Origin: a virus
IMG/VR virus record: IMGVR_UViG_3300007960_010542
Location: 1 to 37,247 of that record
Length of the DNA: 37,247 nt
Reading direction: 5' to 3' (one strand)
In this document: positions 17,423-25,469 of the stretch, piece after piece
How positions within the stretch are numbered: the stretch's first letter is position 1
How the letters are laid out: every line of letters begins with the position of its first letter
The notes under the pieces: generated by a model
Databases searched by the model: none
Seen by the model: the letters and a program-made list of their open reading frames with translations, nothing else
Told to the model about the DNA's origin: nothing
Position numbers and translations under genes: made by a program

Positions 17423-18157
17423 ATCTTTTAAAATCCTCTTTAAAGTATTTGTTTATCTCATGTATTATAGCAACAGGAATGTGTTAGGTATAATAGTCGT
17501 TATTATAATTTTCTGCGCCTTGGACAATAGTGTTAGGATCGTAATTTTTTTCGTTACTCTATTAACATAGTCGCTTCTTTCATTAGCTAAGTCTAACAAA
17601 GCAGAGCCAGTGGTTTTGCAAAACTTTTTTATATCCCTTTCAAGCTGTTCGAAACGTATATGATGGTCGATAACATAGTCATCGTTTATTAACCATACAC
17701 CACACTGGCCGCGTGTTAAATCATGCTCGTCTATACCATGGTATCTTTCACGGCATTCAAAATCTTTCATAGTTTTTTCAAATATACGATGAGTTCTTGG
17801 AGTTTTTCCGTAATTTTTCCAACAAGCGCCGAGCAATAAAGAATATGGGTTTCTTACAGTTACAACTTTTGAATATTCCCAAAACAAGTTTTCTCGCCCT
17901 TGTTCCCTGAACAATTTTAAAGCAGCTGTAGGTGTAATCTCTCGAGAAACAGCATGGCCTCCCTTCTTGGTTACTTCGGACTATGGCTTATAAAATTTAT
18001 CGAATATTTTCTCATTATCTTTGCACCAATCATCGGTATCCAAGATTGTAAAAAGGTCATTGTCGTGATAATGACACAACGACAATTGTAAAGACCTGGT
18101 TGCAGTATTTCCAATAGAGAAAAAATAAATAAATTTATGCGTGTTACTTACGATCAT
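17400..18157 (-). pseudogene. Broken sulfotransferase gene (amber codon, frameshift, ochre codon)
   Basis: Read as one gene, the frame from ATG 18157 gives KFIYFFSIGNTATRSLQLSL, a PAPS-binding loop like that of the Sulfotransfer_2 family. It stops at TAG (17983-17981) and then continues in the same frame as SEVTKKGGHAVSREITPTAA, leading to VVTVRNPYSLLLGACW (3'-phosphate loop) and IRFEQLERDIKKF. Near 17548-17540, at seven A residues, the reading must slip one base: the shifted frame gives NYDPNTIVQGAENYNNDYYT, a TAA (17486-17484), then HIPVAIIHEINKYFKEDF and a final TGA at 17402-17400 overlapping the methyltransferase start. That final overlap is typical of intact genes here, so a full-length sulfotransferase once existed. 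Three lesions suggest real decay. Confidence 0.72.
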
Positions 18158-18863
18158 ATACACTTTTTGCAATTCTACGTTTAAGGTCTGACGCACTATG
18201 ATTGTGTGATCGGTCATGCCAATGAACCTTACGATTTAAATCTTTTCCATTATAGTCTTTATCGATGTAATCGATACCCAATATTCTTACATCGTATATG
18301 TCGGTCTTTAGTATTTCATAAAGCTCCGCTTCTGTGTTATACTCAACAACAGAATCAACATATTTAATCGATTCAATAATCTTTTTTCTATCTTCAAAAG
18401 ACTGTACCGGCGGGTCTTTCTCTGGTCTGTCTATTCTTGGATTATCTTGAAGTGCTACAATTAATTTTTTACAAACAGACTTGGCGTCCTTAAACATTTC
18501 AATATATCCTGGATGTATTATATCAAAAGCTCCACATATAATTCCAGACTCATAACTTTTGTTTATTTCGTTACGCCATTCTACTGCGTTGATTGCAATG
18601 TCATCAATAATGATATCAGCCGAGGGTTTTTTGTTCATAATCAACTCATGAAATTTAAGTCCCCAATTAGTCAATTGCTCTTTTGTTAAATTGGTCCAGT
18701 CTGTCCCAGAAGACATACCTCTAGCTGTAAATATTTTGATCGTATGTCCTTCATCGTAGAGTTTATTTACTTGACTAATGCAGTCATCGAAAGGTTTTGC
18801 ATTCTTGTAGTCTCCCCAAGTATTAGAACATAGGGTGCCGTCTAGATCAAAACAATATTTCAT
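18144..18863 (-). CDS. Fusion: HAD-type phosphatase + cytidylyltransferase-like nucleotidyltransferase
   Basis: A 239-residue, two-domain protein. Residues 1-100 are a HAD hydrolase: DLDGTLC at 6-12 with both catalytic Asp residues, TARG at 46-49 and DIIIDDIAIN near 83-92. Residues about 105-239 are a nucleotidyltransferase with GAFDIIHPGY at 111-120 and DRPEKDPPVQSFEDRK. Following a GHMP kinase, this could remove the 7-phosphate of heptose-1,7-bisphosphate and then activate heptose-1-phosphate with a nucleotide. The second domain is a paralogue of the single-domain protein at 10940-11380. The HAD domain is not an obvious GmhB, so the substrate is inferred from neighbours only. It abuts the kinase gene with no spacer. 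Confidence 0.8.
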   Translation of the reverse strand: MKYCFDLDGTLCSNTWGDYKNAKPFDDCISQVNKLYDEGHTIKIFTARGMSSGTDWTNLTKEQLTNWGLKFHELIMNKKPSADIIIDDIAINAVEWRNEINKSYESGIICGAFDIIHPGYIEMFKDAKSVCKKLIVALQDNPRIDRPEKDPPVQSFEDRKKIIESIKYVDSVVEYNTEAELYEILKTDIYDVRILGIDYIDKDYNGKDLNRKVHWHDRSHNHSASDLKRRIAKSVYDRK

Positions 18864-19832
18864 TTATCCCTCTATTATTTTACAGCCATCATAGTCAAAT
18901 TTAAAAGGAACTCTTTTGAACCCGGCAGACTCCATTTTTGTATCTATTTTAGAGTGATTTTCCGGAATGTACAACATCATAAAACCGCCGCCACCGCCGC
19001 CGATAATTTTTCCTCCAAGTACCTCTTTTTTCGAATGCATTTCCTGGTACAAAGATTCCACATTTGAAACATGCATCTTAGTTGAAACCGACTTTTTAAC
19101 CTCCCAATGTTTGTGTAACAAAGTTCCCCAGCCGTCGTAGTCTCCTGATAGCAAAGCATCCTGGGACATGCACCCTATTTCTTTTATCTGGAGCATTGCC
19201 TCTTCTATAGATGGGGGATTTGAATGTTGAAGAGCTAAAATCTTTGAAGCGTTTCTAGTAGTATTTGTGAAATACATTCTGCAGTTTTTATAAAATACAT
19301 CTTTATCCGGAAGATCTAAAGTCTGATTTTTTACTAGGCCATCTTCGTCAATAGAAAATGCTTGGACTCCACCGAAAGAAGCAATATATTGATCTTGTTT
19401 TCCGACAGGCTCCCCTAAAACGTCGTGTTCAATTTTAAAAGCAAGTTCTGCCAACGATGCATCGCTCCACACTGTATCGTGCATAGTATGTAAACACTTT
19501 AGTAAAGCCACAATATAACTGCCAGAAGATCCTAGTCCTGAGCCGGAAGGTAAGTCTGCGATAGAAGTTATCTCGTAGCCGTTTTTTGCGTTAAAGTGCT
19601 TTAAGCATTCGCGAGCTCTGTCGTGTTTAAGCTTCTCTACATCGTCAACAACTTCAGTTGCTAGATATTGACATCTTATGTTGGTATCTAAAATGTTTTT
19701 CTTAAGACCAACGTAAATATATTTGTCTATTGCGGCAGAAATAAAAAAAGCCCCATGTTTAGAATAGAATTTAGGCATATCGGTACCACCGCCACCTAAG
19801 GTAATTCTAAAAGGGGATCTTGCTATAATCAT
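18864..19832 (-). CDS. GHMP kinase, D-glycero-D-manno-heptose-7-phosphate kinase-like
   Basis: A 322-residue GHMP-family kinase. ARSPFRITLGGGGTDMPKFY at residues 4-23 is the substrate motif shared by HddA and fucokinase-type enzymes. ADLPSGSGLGSSGS at about 92-105 is the ATP-binding motif 2, KIEHDVLGEPVGKQDQY follows, and GGKIIGGGGGGFMM is motif 3. It would phosphorylate C1 of a sugar phosphate. Its place next to a GmhA-like isomerase, a transaldolase and a phosphatase-nucleotidyltransferase fits the HddA step of heptose activation. A fucokinase-like activity is the main alternative. Overlaps the transaldolase gene by four bases. Confidence 0.85.
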   Translation of the reverse strand: MIIARSPFRITLGGGGTDMPKFYSKHGAFFISAAIDKYIYVGLKKNILDTNIRCQYLATEVVDDVEKLKHDRARECLKHFNAKNGYEITSIADLPSGSGLGSSGSYIVALLKCLHTMHDTVWSDASLAELAFKIEHDVLGEPVGKQDQYIASFGGVQAFSIDEDGLVKNQTLDLPDKDVFYKNCRMYFTNTTRNASKILALQHSNPPSIEEAMLQIKEIGCMSQDALLSGDYDGWGTLLHKHWEVKKSVSTKMHVSNVESLYQEMHSKKEVLGGKIIGGGGGGFMMLYIPENHSKIDTKMESAGFKRVPFKFDYDGCKIIEG

Positions 19833-20527
19833 AATGTGTAGCCAGCGGCATTTGCGTCATTATAAAACATCTGCACGGTCTCTAGAGAAAATTGTTCTAA
19901 GGGCTTCCCAGCCAATTTTAATTTCGAAAGAATGTCAGGAGTTGCAGTTATGATTTCACAGCCGCACTCTTCGGCCTGATAAACATTTAAGACCTCTCTT
20001 GGCGATGCCCACAGCAATTCGAATCCTTCAAAAGCACCTACTATTTTTTTACAATTTATCATGTGCGGAATAGGGTCTATACCGGTATCGGCTACTCGTC
20101 CAGCAAAAACAGATATTACTGCAGGTGTACCAACATTTAGTGACAGACAAACATCTTTAACCTGTTCCAAGGTAAAAATAGCCGTTACATTTAACTTAAC
20201 GCCTTCTGATGAAAGCCTCTGAATAATTGGAGAGGTAGATACACCTTTTGTGTTTGTCACTGGGATTTTCACGTAGACATTGTCTCCAAGAAGAGAAAGT
20301 TTTGTAGCCTGAACGTACATTTCTTCTAGTTCATCACTAAACACCTCTAAAGAGATAGGTTTTGGGCTAACTATAGAAACCGCTTGCTTAGCAAATTCAT
20401 AATAGTCTTGCACGCCTGCTTTTTTCATTAAAGTGGGATTAGTTGTAAAGCCTTGTATAGAGTCATCATTACTTAGTCTAGTGATGTCTTCTAAATCTGC
20501 GCCGTCGCAATATAGTTTTATTTTCAT
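19829..20527 (-). CDS. Transaldolase-like aldolase (TalC/MipB type)
   Basis: A 232-residue TIM-barrel protein with DGADLEDI, GFTTNPTLMKKAG, EVFSDELEEM and VYVKIPVTNTKG holding the Schiff-base Lys87, and later NVTAIFTLEQV, FAGRVADTGIDP and WASPREVLNVYQAE. The length suits the short TalC/fructose-6-phosphate aldolase group. Phage transaldolases are known from cyanophages as carbon-metabolism genes. Here it is wedged between a GmhA-like isomerase and an HddA-like kinase with 4-base overlaps on both sides, which suggests instead that it supplies sedoheptulose-7-phosphate for heptose synthesis. That role is inferred. Confidence 0.9.
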   Translation of the reverse strand: MKIKLYCDGADLEDITRLSNDDSIQGFTTNPTLMKKAGVQDYYEFAKQAVSIVSPKPISLEVFSDELEEMYVQATKLSLLGDNVYVKIPVTNTKGVSTSPIIQRLSSEGVKLNVTAIFTLEQVKDVCLSLNVGTPAVISVFAGRVADTGIDPIPHMINCKKIVGAFEGFELLWASPREVLNVYQAEECGCEIITATPDILSKLKLAGKPLEQFSLETVQMFYNDANAAGYTL

Positions 20528-21081
20528 TTTAACCTCAACAAAGTAACAAGCATGTGCCAGACTACTGCCTGAAACTCTTCGGCATGCGGAGTAATAGTTT
20601 CACTGTTTACTGCAGGAATAACAACGCAGGCATCAGCTAGCTTAGCAGTCATACCGCCATCTCTAGATACGATTCCAAATACTTTTCCGCCAACATTCTT
20701 TGCATATTGCATTGCTCTAACTAGATTAAGGCTAGTTTTTTCTGAACCTCCACCAACAGATAAAGTCAAAATAGCGTCGTTTGTTCCAAAATTAGAAACA
20801 CGCAAGGTGTCAGTAATACAAGAATCCCAGCCATCATCATTAATTCTTGCAGTCAACTCAGACACGTTGTCAAGGGGAGTGTAAGCATCTATTTTTGCTA
20901 TTTTTCTAAAATCATTTACAGCGTGAGAAGCATTTGCTGCCGAGCCGCCAACTCCAATAATAAATAATCTGCCATTGTTAGATCTTAAAGTACTTAAACC
21001 AAGCAAAAGATTTTGCAAATCATCTCTCGACAATCTGTTTGCAACCTCTACAGTTTCTTTCAAATAAGAATCAATATTCAT
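20524..21081 (-). CDS. SIS-domain isomerase, phosphoheptose isomerase (GmhA)-like
   Basis: A 185-residue SIS-domain protein. GVGGSAANASHAVNDF at about residues 43-58 matches the GNGGSAA-type loop of GmhA, LSVGGGSEKTSLNL is the second phosphosugar loop, and TPHAEEFQAVVWHML near the C-terminus provides the His/Glu residues (His166, Glu168/169, His176) where GmhA binds metal and substrate. Length is the same as GmhA (about 190). It would convert sedoheptulose-7-phosphate to heptose-7-phosphate. It is coupled by ATGA to the glycosyltransferase before it and to transaldolase after it. Other SIS sugar isomerases are possible but the context favours GmhA. Confidence 0.82.
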   Translation of the reverse strand: MNIDSYLKETVEVANRLSRDDLQNLLLGLSTLRSNNGRLFIIGVGGSAANASHAVNDFRKIAKIDAYTPLDNVSELTARINDDGWDSCITDTLRVSNFGTNDAILTLSVGGGSEKTSLNLVRAMQYAKNVGGKVFGIVSRDGGMTAKLADACVVIPAVNSETITPHAEEFQAVVWHMLVTLLRLK

Positions 21082-21791
21082 TTTTTCTCCATGTTTTTTT
21101 CTTTTCCAGTGACTTCACCTACTAAGCTGCTTGCATAACCATATTGTTCAATTCCGGGCTCAACCCACCAGACTTTTAGACTTTCGTTTTTGATAATTTC
21201 ATTTAATTTCCAATCATAAGCATCTGAAATATTTGGTAAATGCTGGAGCAGTGTCTTAGCTGCGCCTAGTTTAACTATATACATGTGCGCACATCTAGAC
21301 GTTTGCTCTGGCCTAATATGTGAATAGGTAGATCTATTTCTAGAATGAAGATCGCAACACGTGCCAACAAACAATAAATCTCCGTCAGCATTCTTAAACT
21401 CATCGATACACGAATTTAGATATACTTCATTAAACATCGGGTCAGTCGTATCGACATCATCTTCAAGAATCAATATGTATTGATAATTATTTTTGACCTG
21501 CTCTTGAATACAGAACATCTGTTTCTTATATAAAGAGACCAAGTTCTTAGACTTCATCTTGGCAAAATCAATATTATCCGCCATAGATGTATTAGGTAAT
21601 TCAATTATTTTTTTAGTAATCATCTGATTCATAATCTGATGACACTCATTAATTGTTATGGTTTCAGGAAGATAGCCAGTTACCCAATCGACTTCTAGGT
21701 TTGTCTTTTTAAAGAATTCAGTTAGTCTACTATGCCTAGCAATCAATGGAGTGTGGTGTAAACAGAATACCTTATCTACTTTTAGCTGCAT
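21078..21791 (-). CDS. GT25-like glycosyltransferase (LPS/procollagen type)
   Basis: A 237-residue protein with VDKVFCLHHTPLIARHSRL at the N-terminus, YILILEDDVDTTDP (the E-D-D-V motif of GT25) and, further on, SRCAHMYIVKLGAAKTLL. GT25 enzymes add galactose or related sugars to LPS cores or proteins. It precedes the heptose block with an ATGA overlap and overlaps the GT4 gene before it by 20 bases. Donor and acceptor unknown. Confidence 0.75.
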   Translation of the reverse strand: MQLKVDKVFCLHHTPLIARHSRLTEFFKKTNLEVDWVTGYLPETITINECHQIMNQMITKKIIELPNTSMADNIDFAKMKSKNLVSLYKKQMFCIQEQVKNNYQYILILEDDVDTTDPMFNEVYLNSCIDEFKNADGDLLFVGTCCDLHSRNRSTYSHIRPEQTSRCAHMYIVKLGAAKTLLQHLPNISDAYDWKLNEIIKNESLKVWWVEPGIEQYGYASSLVGEVTGKEKNMEKK

Positions 21792-22872
21792 TTTTTAAGA
21801 TCTCCAAAGTTTCGTTCTCTATTCTTCTAAAGTCAAATTTTTCAGAATAGGCAGCCTTTGTTTTTTCTGACGAATCAGTATAAAGCTCTTTGCTGTTTAG
21901 TAAATCATACATGATTTTAGCATATTGTTCAACAGAATCGCCCAAAAAACCACAGCCATTTATTTGAAAAAGATGGCCATTATTAACATTCGATCTATGG
22001 GTTACTATAGGCAGACCATGATACATGGCTTCTACAATCGCAGACGAGCAAACCTCACCATCTGATCTTCCGTGTGTATATACATCAAAACAAGAAAGCA
22101 CTTCATGTACACCTTCTGATGTACTTGCAAAAGGTACTCTAACAAAGTTTTTTATTCCTAAACTATTGGCTTGATCTACATACCTGTCTTCTCCACCCAA
22201 AAGCACAAAACAAGTATTGTCATTCTCAATAGCCTTGTAAGCAGCCAAAGGAATGGGTGACCATAGGCCGGCTCGATTTGATTGATGCATGCCAAAGACA
22301 AACTTGTTATCAGGAATTCCAAATTTTGCTCTAGGAGGCTTTTTAAATTCAGGTATACCGACAGCGGGATAAACATTGTGGCTCTTATCTGGAAGGCCTC
22401 CTAGCTTGAACCACTTCTCGTTTTGTATTTCGCTGATTAATATGTAAGCATCTGCATACTGAGAAACGCCCGAAGTGAAAGATGTGCCATGAACCGTTTC
22501 AACTATTCCTACATTTTTCATTTCAGAGAAAGGCCAGCATGGCTCACCCTTGTGGCCGCCAATAACTACATCGTAATCTTCTTCTTTGAACAGCTGCCAA
22601 AAGTCAGTATCCAGCCATTCTCCGCCTTGTTCTAGTGCCACGATGTGCGAACAAGATACTTCTATCAATTTTGCTCCGATGTCTTCCATGTACTTTTTTC
22701 TTTCTGGATCTGTACCTGGATGCATCCAATTGTTGGGGCCGCAAGTAACTGCATCGGTATAAAAGTAGGTCACGGAATGACCCTCATCGATTAGAATCTT
22801 TGCTATGTGCTGCAAATACTTTTCGATTCCGCCGGCGCATAGTCCGCCTTGTTTGATTATTGCAAATCTCAT
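21772..22872 (-). CDS. Glycosyltransferase, GT-B fold (GT4-like)
   Basis: A 366-residue protein with FAIIKQGGLCAGGIEKYLQH (acceptor-side glycine loop, residues 3-22) and, in the C-terminal domain, THGRSDGEVCSSAIVEAMYH followed by GLPIVTH, the GT4 donor-binding region. Variant: the usual EGFG is DGEVCSS here, which keeps the second Glu of the E-x7-E pair. Overlaps the TIM-barrel isomerase gene by ATGA. Substrate not determined. Confidence 0.85.
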   Translation of the reverse strand: MRFAIIKQGGLCAGGIEKYLQHIAKILIDEGHSVTYFYTDAVTCGPNNWMHPGTDPERKKYMEDIGAKLIEVSCSHIVALEQGGEWLDTDFWQLFKEEDYDVVIGGHKGEPCWPFSEMKNVGIVETVHGTSFTSGVSQYADAYILISEIQNEKWFKLGGLPDKSHNVYPAVGIPEFKKPPRAKFGIPDNKFVFGMHQSNRAGLWSPIPLAAYKAIENDNTCFVLLGGEDRYVDQANSLGIKNFVRVPFASTSEGVHEVLSCFDVYTHGRSDGEVCSSAIVEAMYHGLPIVTHRSNVNNGHLFQINGCGFLGDSVEQYAKIMYDLLNSKELYTDSSEKTKAAYSEKFDFRRIENETLEILKNAAKSR

Positions 22873-23660
22873 TTTTCACCATAAATTAAAATAGTATCTA
22901 ATGCACGCCTGATCTCTTTTTTTCTGTTATTTTCGCTGGTCAACATTTCAATGGCGATACCTTTATCATACCCAGCACAAACAAGGCTAGTTTTAAAGCT
23001 TTCGTGATCAAATAGTCCTTCATGTACAGGTTTGAGTTGTTGTGCGGATATGTGAATATGCCCTACATGATCAGATACATTTTCAAAGACGTCTATAGGA
23101 TTGAGCCCATTTGATAAAATTGTGCCAGTGTCAAAGTTTAGTTTAACAAAGTTGTGATCGATCTTCTTTATAAAGTCTACCGTTTCGTAAGTTGTATTTA
23201 AAAAATTGGTACCGTAACATTTAGCGTTAGGTTCTAGACAAAGAACTATATCGTGATGGCAACACAGATCAGCCAAATCTGTGAAAAAACCCAGTACTAG
23301 ACCTGGTTCTACAAAATTTTCTTCTATCATTCTTTGTTTTGGAGATCCAAAAACCATTGAACTAACACCTAACTTATCAGCCAAAGATACGACCTTGCTA
23401 AAGTATTCAACTGCTTTAGTGAGACTAGTGCGGTTTCTAAATATCTTTTCAGGTCGACCAAAAAACAAAGACTGCATTCCCAAAGGAGTAACACCATATT
23501 TTTTCCAAAACAGCAAAAAATCAGATGGATCCTGGTCTAAAGTATCAACAGAAAGAAATGGAGTTACGTCAATGTGTTTTATTGATAACAATGAAAGTGT
23601 CTCCGCTACACTTCTATCAGTTTTTGTTAACCAGGCTATATTAGATATCGAAAGTTTCAT
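22869..23660 (-). CDS. TIM-barrel sugar isomerase/epimerase (xylose isomerase-like)
   Basis: A 263-residue protein with the AP-endonuclease-2/xylose-isomerase-like barrel pattern: SISNIAWL, SMVFGSPKQR, IVLCLEPNAKCYG (metal-binding Glu), VKLNFDTGTI (Asp), HVGHIHISAQQ (His) and GIAIEMLTS (Glu). The four metal ligands expected of the family appear present. It overlaps the SDR gene by 20 bases and is transcribed just after an SDR and an FAD oxidoreductase, so it may act on the same keto-sugar or polyol. Exact reaction unknown. Confidence 0.75.
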   Translation of the reverse strand: MKLSISNIAWLTKTDRSVAETLSLLSIKHIDVTPFLSVDTLDQDPSDFLLFWKKYGVTPLGMQSLFFGRPEKIFRNRTSLTKAVEYFSKVVSLADKLGVSSMVFGSPKQRMIEENFVEPGLVLGFFTDLADLCCHHDIVLCLEPNAKCYGTNFLNTTYETVDFIKKIDHNFVKLNFDTGTILSNGLNPIDVFENVSDHVGHIHISAQQLKPVHEGLFDHESFKTSLVCAGYDKGIAIEMLTSENNRKKEIRRALDTILIYGEK

Positions 23661-24387
23661 CTAAGAAAGTTCCTATTTTATCAATCATGTCAGAAGACGA
23701 ATATAAGTAGCCGGTATCGGAATACTTTGTTTTCATGTTTGTTGTGAAAGCATTTTTTCCTATAAACATATTTTTCAACTCAGGAAAAAATATGTTTACA
23801 ATGTTTTCTATGAAAAGAGGCTCGGTAGCCATATTTTTAACTACTGGATTTGAAGACCAGCTAGATTCTATGTCATCTATTAAATCTAAAACATAGTAAA
23901 ACTGTACAACAGAGTCAATGCAGATTCTATCTAGGTTGTTTTTGTTTATCATATCATACAGATAATTTTTTTTAAATCCAGGACCAAAAACTATTGGCAA
24001 GCGAAGTATTCTAACATCCTGAAATTTCTCTAGAACAAAATTTTCAAACTCAAGTCTATTCTTGCCATACGGAGTATTGTTATCTGGCTCCCTATCTTCA
24101 TCAACCTCGTGAGGATCTGAATAAACATCGATGGTCGAAATAAGTGTAAACCTTTTAGATACCGTTTTAGATAGATTGTTTTTTAATAAATCTATTTTTT
24201 TTAAGTCCTCTTCAGGAAATTTATTCGCATACCATTTTACTCCAGGTAAACCCGCACACACGATGTGATCCCATTGGTTTCCAGATATCTCGTCGATATT
24301 TTTGCTATTATATAAGCCCGAAAAGGTTAATTGTTTTTTTAGGTTTCCACCAATAAAACCGGTCGATCCTATCAAGGCACTATTCAT
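23641..24387 (-). CDS. NAD-dependent epimerase/reductase (extended SDR, RmlD/WcaG-like)
   Basis: A 248-residue protein with ALIGSTGFIGGNLKKQL (NAD loop), LISTIDVYSDPHEVDED, TPYGKNRLEFE (Tyr-x-x-x-Lys-like: Y-G-K-N-R, with Arg in place of the second Lys) and RLPIVFGPGF. It is shorter than most SDR sugar enzymes (about 300). The altered catalytic Tyr-x-x-x-Arg is odd and may mean changed or lost chemistry. It overlaps the FAD oxidoreductase gene by ATGA. Confidence 0.7.
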   Translation of the reverse strand: MNSALIGSTGFIGGNLKKQLTFSGLYNSKNIDEISGNQWDHIVCAGLPGVKWYANKFPEEDLKKIDLLKNNLSKTVSKRFTLISTIDVYSDPHEVDEDREPDNNTPYGKNRLEFENFVLEKFQDVRILRLPIVFGPGFKKNYLYDMINKNNLDRICIDSVVQFYYVLDLIDDIESSWSSNPVVKNMATEPLFIENIVNIFFPELKNMFIGKNAFTTNMKTKYSDTGYLYSSSDMIDKIGTFLDETFDI

Positions 24388-25469
24388 AAATTCTCCATAA
24401 CCTGGTTTGCTATTTTTTCCCCTAACATTGGAGCAGACACAAACTTACCTTCAAGAACAGAATAAAAGCATTTATGATTTTCATGCTTTACAACATTGGT
24501 AGTCCTATTATCTGTTTTGTCTAGTAAAGGAATTGGTCTAGTCGCCCAAAGAGACTTTTCGTAAACGGCATCTTGCATAAATGGATAATACTTAGATGCC
24601 TTGTTCAACATAAGAGGGTATTTTGAGACGCCTGGAGTGTACATCTCACTGGGCATTATTTGACCTACTTCAACTTTGTTTATAGAGTGTTCAACATCGT
24701 ATAACAGGTATTGGTTTTCACAGGATGCATAAGGTAGCACTGTACAAAAAGGACCATCCATTACAGTCACTGGCGGTATTCTGTACTGGCAACTAACTAC
24801 AGCAACTTCTGTTTTTTGAAAACTGTAGTTTTTAAAGGGCTCTTCGGTACCAAATATGGATTGTATATTATTGGTTGCAGCATAAGTACAGTTTACAATG
24901 CCGTCAAAGTTGCCGGTAAACGTTTGCCTATGTTCTGATTCTAGAAAAACCTTTCGATTATGAACTCTGGCTTCTCTTATGGTAAAGCCCAACACAGTCA
25001 ATATGTTGTGCTCTAAAATTTTTTGCTTAAAATACTCTCTAAACATGTCTACATCGTAACAAGGTTCATGCACCCTAAAGCTACCTCGAACCATCTCTTT
25101 GTTAATGATTCCATCAGTAGGCATTTTTAGTTCGTATTTTAAACCAACATGATCACAAAAATTCTGGTATTCATCTGCCGTAACTTTTGAATCGTTTGAG
25201 TCTATGAAGTAATAACATTCTTTTGGAAACTTTAATAAACTACTGTAATTTTCTTTTAAATATTCGTAACCCATCAAACATTCTAAAGCCGTTTCTGGCG
25301 ATCTAGGGTAATGATAACCCATATTTACTCTATTGTGGGTCGCAGCACTAGTTCCAGCAAGTATTTCTTTCTTTGCATCCACTATGGTTACATTTATTCC
25401 TGATTTTGCTAGAAAATAAGAAACGGTTAAACCATGAATACCAGAGCCGATAACTAATACAGACTTCAT
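24384..25469 (-). CDS. FAD-dependent oxidoreductase (DAO family)
   Basis: About 361 residues from ATG 25469, which gives an ATGA overlap with the fucosyltransferase gene; the frame also opens at 25490. SVLVIGSGIHGLTVSYFLAK is the FAD-binding GxGxxG loop with VTIVDAKKEI after it. NRVNMGYHYPRSPE follows, and a second FAD block near the end reads SVLEGKFVSAPMLGEKIA. This is the D-amino-acid/glycine/L-2-hydroxyglutarate oxidase fold. Such an enzyme is unusual in a phage sugar cluster. It could oxidise an amino or hydroxy acid side group on a sugar or provide a keto precursor; the substrate is not known. Confidence 0.8.
   Translation of the reverse strand: MKSVLVIGSGIHGLTVSYFLAKSGINVTIVDAKKEILAGTSAATHNRVNMGYHYPRSPETALECLMGYEYLKENYSSLLKFPKECYYFIDSNDSKVTADEYQNFCDHVGLKYELKMPTDGIINKEMVRGSFRVHEPCYDVDMFREYFKQKILEHNILTVLGFTIREARVHNRKVFLESEHRQTFTGNFDGIVNCTYAATNNIQSIFGTEEPFKNYSFQKTEVAVVSCQYRIPPVTVMDGPFCTVLPYASCENQYLLYDVEHSINKVEVGQIMPSEMYTPGVSKYPLMLNKASKYYPFMQDAVYEKSLWATRPIPLLDKTDNRTTNVVKHENHKCFYSVLEGKFVSAPMLGEKIANQVMENL

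Noticed and set aside
17981-17983. Amber codon in the sulfotransferase as evidence of stop-codon reassignment in this phage.
   Set aside because: TAG ends the bidomain glycosyltransferase as a double TAG at 30557-30562, and other genes end normally at TAA and TGA. A frameshift and a TAA also break the same gene.
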